DNA of 8,161 nucleotides from positions 1 to 8,161 of the forward strand of contig PBXH01000049.1 of NCBI GenBank assembly GCA_002727535.1, read 5' to 3'. Of this stretch, positions 1 through 5,781 are shown one piece after another. The notes under the pieces are model-generated. The model saw nothing but the letters and a program-made list of their open reading frames with translations. It was not told the origin of the DNA and made no database searches. The stretch comes from Gammaproteobacteria bacterium (GTDB taxonomy: Bacteria; Pseudomonadota; Gammaproteobacteria; Magnimaribacterales; TMED112). A program made the translations under genes and the position numbers. Numbering within the stretch: position 1 is the stretch's first letter; each line of letters begins with the position of its first letter.

Positions 1-70
1 AGCTAAGGAGATTCGAACTCCTGACCCCCTGCGTGCAAAGCAGGTGCTCTCCCAGCTGAGCTATAGCCCC
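1..70 (-). tRNA. tRNA-Ala (anticodon TGC), 3' end cut by the window edge
   Basis: Read on the minus strand this folds as a tRNA. The acceptor strand GGGGCTA begins at 70, followed by a D-arm with TAGCTCAGCTGGGAGAGC. The anticodon stem is CCTGC/GCAGG around loop TTTGCAC, giving anticodon TGC (Ala). The T-arm carries GTTCGAATC. The 3' acceptor strand TAGCT reaches the window edge, so about 6 nt (the last two pairing bases, discriminator and CCA) are missing. tRNA-Ala(TGC) often lies in the 16S-23S rRNA spacer, but here a protein gene (DoxX family) is immediately upstream with its own candidate promoter between, so no 16S or tRNA-Ile precedes it. Confidence 0.97.
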
Positions 71-82
71 ACAAGAAAACAA

Positions 83-111
83 ATAATAAATATGTATGAT
101 GCAAATTACAA
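83..111 (-). promoter_or_regulatory. Candidate sigma70 promoter for tRNA-Ala
   Basis: In the 41-bp gap between the DoxX-family stop codon and the tRNA, the minus strand has TTGTAA (106-111, 4/6 to the -35 consensus), a 17-bp spacer, and TATTAT (83-88, 5/6 to the -10 consensus). The predicted start is near 76, about 6 nt before the mature tRNA 5' end at 70, which is a sensible geometry. Similar matches can arise by chance in AT-rich DNA. Confidence 0.45.
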
Positions 112-549
112 CTACTTAAATAAAAAGTAGAGCGACATGGCTAAAAGAGATAATTGATATTTAACGTCTAATATACCCTCTCCCTTAACACCAAAATGAA
201 AAACAAAAATTATAATGAGCATAGTGCAAGCACCAATTAACCCACCTAAAGTAGAGAGTGCTCTAGCATTTGGTCCAATAAACTTAAGTCCACCGACAAG
301 AACAAATAAAGGAATAATGACTAACTCTGCAGCTGTTACTAGATAACTAGAAATTAATGGAAAACCACCAAAAAAAGCCATTGGCACCACATAACCAAAG
401 GGTTCACCAGGAGCTGAAATAAGTGATTCTATTTTTGGCAGCCCATGACTAAAAAATAAAAAAGCTAGCGCTAATCTTAATGACCATTCAGATAATATCC
501 CCATTCTTGTTTCTGAAATTGAACCAACTGCTTTGTTTAATAAACTCAT
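112..549 (-). CDS. DoxX-family small integral membrane protein
   Basis: A 145-aa inner-membrane protein with about four transmembrane helices (roughly residues 23-39, 65-88, 97-117 and 127-143). The first helix carries the DoxX-family pattern: R25, then an LALAFLFF stretch, then H36-G37 and K39. Length is normal for the family. DoxX-family proteins are poorly characterised; some are linked to redox or sulfur metabolism, but no reaction can be assigned here. I chose the ATG at 549; an in-frame TTG two codons upstream (555) is possible but less likely. No Shine-Dalgarno is visible before either, and a perfect TATAAT lies 9 nt upstream of the ATG. It follows dksA by 47 bp, so it could be co-transcribed with it or use its own promoter. 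Confidence 0.85.
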   Translation of the reverse strand: MSLLNKAVGSISETRMGILSEWSLRLALAFLFFSHGLPKIESLISAPGEPFGYVVPMAFFGGFPLISSYLVTAAELVIIPLFVLVGGLKFIGPNARALSTLGGLIGACTMLIIIFVFHFGVKGEGILDVKYQLSLLAMSLYFLFK

Positions 550-558
550 ATTCAAATA

Positions 559-564
559 ATTATA
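559..564 (-). promoter_or_regulatory. Candidate -10 element for the DoxX-family gene
   Basis: A perfect TATAAT on the minus strand, with only 9 nt between it and the ATG at 549. No good -35 hexamer is present at 16-18 bp spacing. If used, transcription would start about 2-3 nt before the ATG, giving an essentially leaderless mRNA, which would fit the lack of a Shine-Dalgarno. Chance occurrence in AT-rich DNA is a real alternative. Confidence 0.25.
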
Positions 565-596
565 AGCAAAATAGTGATTTTGTTCGACTTTAAGAA

Positions 597-1001
597 TTAG
601 TCGACGAAATGTTTTTCTTTTTCTTCGTTTACAGTTTTAACTTCTGCACAAAACTCTGCTGTTGGTCTTGAAATTAATCTTTCAATACCAATTGGTTCTC
701 CAGTTTCAACACAATAACCATAATCACCAGATTTAATTCTCATGATTGCTTTATCTATTTTTGGAAGTAATTTAGATTCTCTCTCTACTATCCTTAAAAA
801 TAACATCGAATCAATTTCATGTTGCGCTCTATCCACTTCATCGCTACAGGATGGAGGATTGCTTAATCTTTCTTTTGCATCTTTGATGTGCGATAAAGTT
901 TCTTTTTTAAGATCTTCAAGATGTAATTGGAAGAATTCCAATTGCTCCTTATTCATATAGTTCTTTTTTGGAGCTTTTAAAATTTTCTGTTTAGTAAGCA
1001 T
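597..1001 (-). CDS. dksA: DksA-family RNA polymerase-binding transcription factor, two-cysteine type
   Basis: A 134-aa protein matching DksA, which enters the RNA polymerase secondary channel and acts with ppGpp on rRNA and biosynthetic promoters. Visible landmarks are the helix after MNKEQ (residues 16-20), the coiled-coil tip D54-E-V-D57-R-A59, matching the D71/D74/A76 tip of E. coli DksA as I recall it, and the C-terminal GYC-x2-TGEPIGIERL and SRPTAEFC region. The canonical four-Cys zinc finger is degenerate: C97 and C118 remain, but the second and fourth positions are T100 and V121. This resembles Pseudomonas DksA2, which works without zinc. The tip is intact, so I expect an active regulator. 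The protein is somewhat shorter at the N-terminus than the 151-aa E. coli protein. An internal ATG at codon 16 is an alternative start; neither start has a clear Shine-Dalgarno. Confidence 0.93.
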   Translation of the reverse strand: MLTKQKILKAPKKNYMNKEQLEFFQLHLEDLKKETLSHIKDAKERLSNPPSCSDEVDRAQHEIDSMLFLRIVERESKLLPKIDKAIMRIKSGDYGYCVETGEPIGIERLISRPTAEFCAEVKTVNEEKEKHFVD

Positions 1002-1018
1002 AATTTACAAAAGAAGAT

Positions 1019-1046
1019 ATTTTATGTACTAAAAAAAAATATTCAA
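1019..1046 (-). promoter_or_regulatory. Candidate sigma70 promoter for dksA
   Basis: In the 61-bp gap upstream of dksA the minus strand has TTGAAT (1041-1046, 4/6 to -35), a 16-bp spacer that contains a run of nine T, and TAAAAT (1019-1024, 5/6 to -10). This predicts a start near 1012 and a leader of about 11 nt. It is weak evidence given the AT content, but this gap is the natural place for a dksA promoter because the upstream operon ends at 1063. Confidence 0.35.
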
Positions 1047-1062
1047 GATTTTTTTGCAACTA

Positions 1063-2316
1063 TTACAAAGATTTCGCTTTCTTGACACCTGTTGCAATCT
1101 TATTACCAACTGTGGATAGGTAAACTGCAAGAGGGATTATAGCTAAAGGAGCAATAGATATTGATAATCCTACAAATAACAATGAATTAAACAATAAGCC
1201 TCCTGATGCATCTCCAAATCTATTCATAAAAGTATCAATGAATACTGTTGATTTATATTTTTCAGATTTTTCAAGTGTTGTATAGACAGTTTCTCTGGCA
1301 GGTTTATTTATTGCATATTCATAAGGTCGAACTAAAGCTTGGATAATAAGAAATAGTAAAGCTCCTGAACTACTTAATAATAATCCAGAGAAATATCCAA
1401 ACATTAGAATGAAACCTATTCCATATATAGCGCCATAGAAAATAAGCACAAAACTAACACCAAAGAATTTGCTTTGTAAGAAGAATCTAGTTAAGAATAT
1501 CTGAGTAAAAAGAGTGAGTGGTATAGCTATAGCGTCAGCCTGAGCAAATAATTCTGTTTGTACAGCCCTGTCTGAGCTTACACTGCTGACAATTTCAATA
1601 CTAAAAAAATATAAAGCTGTAGATAAACAAGTCCAAATAAAAACATAAGACAATAATTGCCTGACTAAGGTGTTTGATTTTATTTGTCTGAATTGTTCAG
1701 TTAGATCACGGAAGAAAGTATCTTTCTTTTCTTGGAGTGGATTCGTATGGGTCGTAGTAGTTTTAGTTGAAAAATAAATAGCCAACATAAGACTTAAACA
1801 CCCTAAGATCATGGCAAGAAAGAATTTATCAGATAAAAATAGTAAAACCGTCTGTGTGGCAACCCATGCCCCAAATGAACCAAATGCACTTATTATTCCA
1901 AAATATTTTTTACCTTCTTTATAGTCAAAAGAATTAACTGTTCGTGCCCAAAAAACTGAAACTACAAAGAAATTAAAAATGTTATACCAAACATAAAAAG
2001 TAGCTCCTAATGCATAATTCTCTGGCAAATAGTAATTCAATACAGCAAAAATAATTAGATTGAATATAAAAAAAATATAGACATAGAAAACCAGTCTTGA
2101 TTCTTTAATTCTTGAAACTAAAGCAGAATAAATTTGATTAGCAAACAACATAACTAGGACAACAATAAACAAGAAATAAGTTAGATCTGCTGTTCCAATC
2201 TGTGCAGTAATTGCGCCTCTAAAAGGTCGCATTATAAATAGAGAAAATAGAACAAAGAAAAAGAATAATCCTGAGAATATCGTATTTCTATCGAAATATT
2301 TTAATAGTGACTTCAT
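1063..2316 (-). CDS. Tlc/Npt-like nucleotide transporter-family membrane protein (MFS-related)
   Basis: A 417-aa, very hydrophobic protein with roughly 12 predicted helices and a hydrophilic middle loop (about residues 184-218). It resembles the bacterial proteins annotated as NTP/NDP exchange (Npt1/Npt2, Tlc-like) transporters. Landmarks are M29-R-P-F-R33 in the first helix, VSVFWARTVNSF (119-130) followed by G135-K-K-Y-F-G140 and SAFGSFGAW, and near the C-terminus RPYEYAINKPARETVYT (330-346), EKYKSTVFIDT and F367-G-D369. The characterised Tlc carriers of rickettsiae and chlamydiae are about 500 aa and exchange ATP/ADP or import nucleotides or NAD. This shorter free-living version has no proven substrate that I know of. 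Its start overlaps the phosphatase stop by 4 bp (ATGA), so it is the last gene of the receptor-phosphatase-transporter operon. No Shine-Dalgarno is seen, consistent with translational coupling. The family call is good; the substrate is inferred. Confidence 0.75.
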   Translation of the reverse strand: MKSLLKYFDRNTIFSGLFFFFVLFSLFIMRPFRGAITAQIGTADLTYFLFIVVLVMLFANQIYSALVSRIKESRLVFYVYIFFIFNLIIFAVLNYYLPENYALGATFYVWYNIFNFFVVSVFWARTVNSFDYKEGKKYFGIISAFGSFGAWVATQTVLLFLSDKFFLAMILGCLSLMLAIYFSTKTTTTHTNPLQEKKDTFFRDLTEQFRQIKSNTLVRQLLSYVFIWTCLSTALYFFSIEIVSSVSSDRAVQTELFAQADAIAIPLTLFTQIFLTRFFLQSKFFGVSFVLIFYGAIYGIGFILMFGYFSGLLLSSSGALLFLIIQALVRPYEYAINKPARETVYTTLEKSEKYKSTVFIDTFMNRFGDASGGLLFNSLLFVGLSISIAPLAIIPLAVYLSTVGNKIATGVKKAKSL

Positions 2317-3128
2317 TTGGTGTCTAAAGCATCTATTTTGATTTGAAGTTGTTCTTCTTTTGGAATGTTATATTTAAAGTCAATTATAGAATTTTCCCAA
2401 TCGCCATAATTAGGGTTTGGCAGCATAAACCAATAATGGCCCCACATCTGTTTGTATTTTTTGGTTACTGCCATTCTATGGTCTGAAGAATTTTTATTGT
2501 CACTGCCGTCAATAAAATCTCCAAGATTATCTCCAAACATCATTACTATTCTGTAATCTTTAGCAATTAAAGATCTTCTTGAGTTTTTATTAGAGCCCCA
2601 ATTTTTTTCTCCCTTCATTAAAAGCTGATCTCTCTTCTCTTTAAAAACAAAGCCAAGATCCTCAAGATTGTTTTTTGTGGCTTCTTCAAGATTTGCTGTT
2701 CTATTGGTAACAAAAAATATTGCAACCCCTAATTCAGTTGCATAATCTAAGAAATCTTTTACACCAGGTATATAATCGGCTTGCTCTTCCATGCACCATT
2801 CATCCCAACCTTCTGGATAATAAGTCCTAGTCTTAATTAACCTTGACTGATAAGCGATATTATCAAGAACAGTTTGATCTACATCCAGAATTACTGCAGG
2901 AGGTTTATCTTGAAAATCTCCTCTCTGCTCTATTGCAGCAGAAACACTCTTATCAGATAAAACAGAGGGTAACTTATCAATTGCAGATCTATATACATTA
3001 ATGGAATTAGCGTAATATTCAGCAGAATCTTGAACATATAGAGTGGCAAGAATACCTTGGTGCTCTTTAACTTCAGCTGAAATTAAAGTGCTAAAAAATA
3101 TTAATGAATATTTAAGTAAGTTTTTCAT
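2313..3128 (-). CDS. HAD-superfamily acid phosphatase / 5'-nucleotidase, e(P4) family, apparently not lipidated
   Basis: A 271-aa exported phosphatase of HAD subfamily IIIB. Motif I is L81-D82-V-D84-Q-T86 followed by VLDN; motif II is T141-N142-R143; a basic motif III is probably K181 or R184-R185; motif IV is G199-D200-N201-L-G-D204. YYPEGWDEWC (103-112) is also typical of this family. Relatives such as Haemophilus e(P4) are periplasmic or outer-membrane lipoproteins that remove phosphate from NMN, nucleoside monophosphates and other small phosphate esters. Here the N-terminus (about residues 1-18, ending LISA) looks like an ordinary signal peptide. There is no lipobox cysteine, so the product is probably soluble in the periplasm. 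It overlaps the receptor upstream and the transporter downstream by 4 bp each, which suggests it processes what the receptor brings in. The exact substrate is unknown. Confidence 0.9.
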   Translation of the reverse strand: MKNLLKYSLIFFSTLISAEVKEHQGILATLYVQDSAEYYANSINVYRSAIDKLPSVLSDKSVSAAIEQRGDFQDKPPAVILDVDQTVLDNIAYQSRLIKTRTYYPEGWDEWCMEEQADYIPGVKDFLDYATELGVAIFFVTNRTANLEEATKNNLEDLGFVFKEKRDQLLMKGEKNWGSNKNSRRSLIAKDYRIVMMFGDNLGDFIDGSDNKNSSDHRMAVTKKYKQMWGHYWFMLPNPNYGDWENSIIDFKYNIPKEEQLQIKIDALDTK

Positions 3129-5722
3129 TTTTTGGCTAATTCAAATTGTATGCTAAGCATTCTACCTCTTGGATCATGTACCCTAGTATCAAAACTAAAA
3201 TCAGGAGCATCATATAATCTAGGGGCATCCTCATCAAATAAATTAATTATTGCAAAATTAGTTTTTAATTCATAATCTCCATCAATTGTATCGATTGTAA
3301 ATAAATCTGATAAAGGTAAATCTACAGAAAAATCTAATAAGAAAGATGAATCAACTTTATTGCTGTAACCTCTATCAATAGAAACTTGTGGAATAGGTGT
3401 ATCGTTTGTATAGCCATCAATATATCTTGTGTTTATACCAAAAATATAATTATTAAATTTCCATTTTATGAAAGCGTTAATACGGTTTTCTGGTAAAGCA
3501 TGAGTATTAGAATCAAAATTGAATTTACCTACACGATCTATTAGCTGGATACAATCTAATGCTAAGCATGTCACATCATTACGATCTGGAGTTAAAAATT
3601 CAATTAAATTAGTTCCTCTTATCGTTAAATCTAGTTCTCCATAATTTTTTAGATTAAAGAATCTTTTATATTCAAAATCTATACCGCTAACGATTGTAGA
3701 TTCTTCATTAAAGTAAGTTGTAGTTACTCCAATAAGATCTCCAATATCATTTCTTGTAATACTTGAGCCATTTGGATCTTGGTCTAATAGAGCTTGTGGA
3801 CTTTGCAAAATTATTCTGTCTTCAAAATCAATTTCCCAATAATCAAGAGTAAATTTTTGAATATTATCATTAAAGATAAAACCAAGATTAGTATTAGTGG
3901 ATGTGGCTGGTTTAAGATCTGGGTTGCCTATTTTAGCTTGACGCACATATACTCCACCATTATCACCATCTAGAACACTTCCTAGATTCACATCACTAGG
4001 AAACATCTGTGCCATAGATGGCATAGTAAAAGAGGTTCCTCGTGAAAACCTAAAGGCTACTTTTTCGCTAGGCTGATATCTTAATGAAAGTTTAGGATCA
4101 AATGAAGAATCATTACTATAATCTTCATATCGCATTGCTAATCTTAAATCTAAAACATTAAAAAATTCTCTTTCTGCCTCAACAAATAATGCGAATTTAT
4201 CTCTACTCTTAGATATATTTCGACCTCCACCAAGAAAAAATAAATCTGCAGTTTTTGTTAGTTTTCCATCTTCATCAGATTCAACTTGTGCGATCTCATT
4301 AAAAGTTATATTTAATTGTTCATTACTTATCTGAGCTCCGGCTACGAAAGATATGTCAGAGTATTTCGAGCTAACAAGAAAATCTAAAGTCGTTAGTCCG
4401 CCTTTCTTGTTAGATTTCTCTGCTCCCTGTAAATAGCTTGTTAACTCTCTACTGTTTTCTCTTGGATTAAAAACGTTCCATAGTAAATCGCCATTTGGTC
4501 CTCCATTTCCTTGAATAGCATCTAAGAATCTAGAATTAATAAAATCTGGTCTATTGTGTTTATTTTCATGTTCACTATTAGTTATAGAAAATTCAATATC
4601 GTAATCATCTAGAGTCGTCATATAGGTGTAATTTATATGATGTTGGGTAATATCTTTTGGAGATAATGGAGAAGGGAATAACCCACCCAAAGGACGGCCA
4701 TACCATCTAACTGGCACATTAAATGGGCTGCCTGCCTCTCCTGGTTGTATTGATCTGGTTAGAAAAGATAGTGCAGGATATGAAGGAGATTGTGGATTAT
4801 CATTTACTTTAATATTTGATGATATAGAGGTAAATTCATGATTTTTATTAGATAAGCTAAGATAAAATTTTTGATGATCTTCATCATTAACAATATTAAA
4901 TCTTGTCCCATACAAAAATCTACAATATCCACCGGACAATATACCGCCATTTTCTACACAATTTGGATCTGGGACTATTTGATTCTCTGTATAATTTCCA
5001 GCATAAAGACCCTCTGCAATTTCATCATCTGCTGAAACAATAAACGTATTTCCCAAAGGGCTTAAACCTAACTCAGCTATTCTTGGTATTTCATTAGCAG
5101 AAAGAGGTTTTTTCTCAAGCTGATCGTAAGCTATCACTAAATCTATATTCCAATTTTTAGCGCCATAAAGAAATCCTACATTTGTCTCTTTACTTTCATA
5201 ATTGGTAGTGTTTTGTTCACCAAACTTTAATTTAAAACCATCAAATTCTTTGTAAGTAAAAAAGTTTATTACTCCAGCTACCGAATCAGATCCATATAGA
5301 GAGGTCGCTCCTTCTTTTAAGATTTCAACTTTTTCAAAAGCAATTACAGGGATGATATTCATATCAATATAACCTTCCCCTTCTTGTGATGTGGTGCCAG
5401 AAAAAGTTTGTCTTTTAGAATTAATTAAAACTAATGTAGAAGCATGATCAAGACCTCGAAGGGTTATATTTGACATTCCTTGGTCTACACCATCTAATGC
5501 ATTTGTTTGAAAATGTGAGCCTGATGAACTAGATAGATATTTACTAATTTCTGCAACACTATTAATGTTGAGATCATCAAAATCCTCTTTTGTAATGAGT
5601 TCAACAGGTAAAGAATTAGCTTCTATATCTTTTATCAGAGAGCCTGTAGTTATAACTTCTTCTACTTCTTGAGTTAGAACAAATATAGAAAAAAATAAAA
5701 GTAAAAAAACCCTTACATGCAT
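3125..5722 (-). CDS. TonB-dependent outer-membrane receptor, substrate unknown
   Basis: An 865-aa receptor of normal length for the family. A short signal peptide (about residues 1-18) is followed by a TonB-box-like EVEEVITTGS (19-28). The plug domain (about 33-158) includes NITLRGLDHASTLVLINSKR (86-105), EKVEILKEGATSLYGSDSVA and GVINFFT. The beta-barrel follows with typical late motifs: RYEDYSNDSSFDPKLSLRYQ (531-550), SRGTSFTMPSM, NPDLKPATS (600-608) and a C-terminal strand RGRMLSIQFEL. Two cysteine pairs (255/267 and 719/724) probably form disulfides in surface loops. The last residues are Ala-Lys-Lys rather than the common terminal Phe. It is the first gene of a three-gene unit, overlapping the phosphatase by 4 bp. 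No Shine-Dalgarno precedes the ATG. Neither a siderophore nor a B12 role is supported; the partners suggest a phosphorylated compound. Confidence 0.93.
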   Translation of the reverse strand: MHVRVFLLLFFSIFVLTQEVEEVITTGSLIKDIEANSLPVELITKEDFDDLNINSVAEISKYLSSSSGSHFQTNALDGVDQGMSNITLRGLDHASTLVLINSKRQTFSGTTSQEGEGYIDMNIIPVIAFEKVEILKEGATSLYGSDSVAGVINFFTYKEFDGFKLKFGEQNTTNYESKETNVGFLYGAKNWNIDLVIAYDQLEKKPLSANEIPRIAELGLSPLGNTFIVSADDEIAEGLYAGNYTENQIVPDPNCVENGGILSGGYCRFLYGTRFNIVNDEDHQKFYLSLSNKNHEFTSISSNIKVNDNPQSPSYPALSFLTRSIQPGEAGSPFNVPVRWYGRPLGGLFPSPLSPKDITQHHINYTYMTTLDDYDIEFSITNSEHENKHNRPDFINSRFLDAIQGNGGPNGDLLWNVFNPRENSRELTSYLQGAEKSNKKGGLTTLDFLVSSKYSDISFVAGAQISNEQLNITFNEIAQVESDEDGKLTKTADLFFLGGGRNISKSRDKFALFVEAEREFFNVLDLRLAMRYEDYSNDSSFDPKLSLRYQPSEKVAFRFSRGTSFTMPSMAQMFPSDVNLGSVLDGDNGGVYVRQAKIGNPDLKPATSTNTNLGFIFNDNIQKFTLDYWEIDFEDRIILQSPQALLDQDPNGSSITRNDIGDLIGVTTTYFNEESTIVSGIDFEYKRFFNLKNYGELDLTIRGTNLIEFLTPDRNDVTCLALDCIQLIDRVGKFNFDSNTHALPENRINAFIKWKFNNYIFGINTRYIDGYTNDTPIPQVSIDRGYSNKVDSSFLLDFSVDLPLSDLFTIDTIDGDYELKTNFAIINLFDEDAPRLYDAPDFSFDTRVHDPRGRMLSIQFELAKK

Positions 5723-5730
5723 TTGGGTTA

Positions 5731-5736
5731 ATTATA
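5731..5736 (-). promoter_or_regulatory. Candidate -10 element for the receptor-phosphatase-transporter operon
   Basis: A perfect TATAAT on the minus strand, with only 8 nt between it and the ATG at 5722. The -35 position falls inside the hairpin at 5743-5766 and reads GGCTTC at 17-bp spacing, which is a poor match. If used, the mRNA would be nearly leaderless, matching the absence of a Shine-Dalgarno. The hexamer may be chance. Confidence 0.28.
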
Positions 5737-5742
5737 ACCTAA

Positions 5743-5766
5743 TAACTAGGGCCGAAGCCCTAGTTA
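5743..5766 (-). terminator. Hairpin with UUCG loop between the two receptor genes
   Basis: A perfect 10-bp inverted repeat, TAACTAGGGC and GCCCTAGTTA. Read on the minus strand it encloses TTCG, giving the very stable C(UUCG)G tetraloop. It starts 15 nt after the stop codon of the zinc-receptor gene, the usual place for an intrinsic terminator, and ends 20 nt before the next ATG. The following bases (TTAGGTTATAATT) are not a proper U-tract, so termination may be partial, or the stem may instead protect the 3' end or attenuate read-through. On the plus strand the loop would be CGAA, and no plus-strand gene needs it. Confidence 0.65.
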
Positions 5767-5781
5767 AATCAGGTAATAATA

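Noticed and set aside
567..582. Small inverted repeat CAAAAT / ATTTTG after the dksA stop
   Set aside because: Stem has one GC pair and six pairs in total and is not followed by a T-run on the minus strand; too weak to call a terminator.
742..960. Plus-strand open frame of 72 codons
   Set aside because: It lies wholly inside dksA on the opposite strand; the dksA frame has clear family motifs and this one has none.
1031..1039. Run of nine T (minus strand) after the transporter gene
   Set aside because: No GC-containing stem precedes it, so I do not call an intrinsic terminator; it more likely lies within the dksA promoter spacer.
5723..5781. Riboswitch upstream of the receptor operon (for example thiamine or cobalamin)
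   Set aside because: The gap is only 59 bp and is mostly filled by one simple hairpin; no conserved aptamer core is visible.
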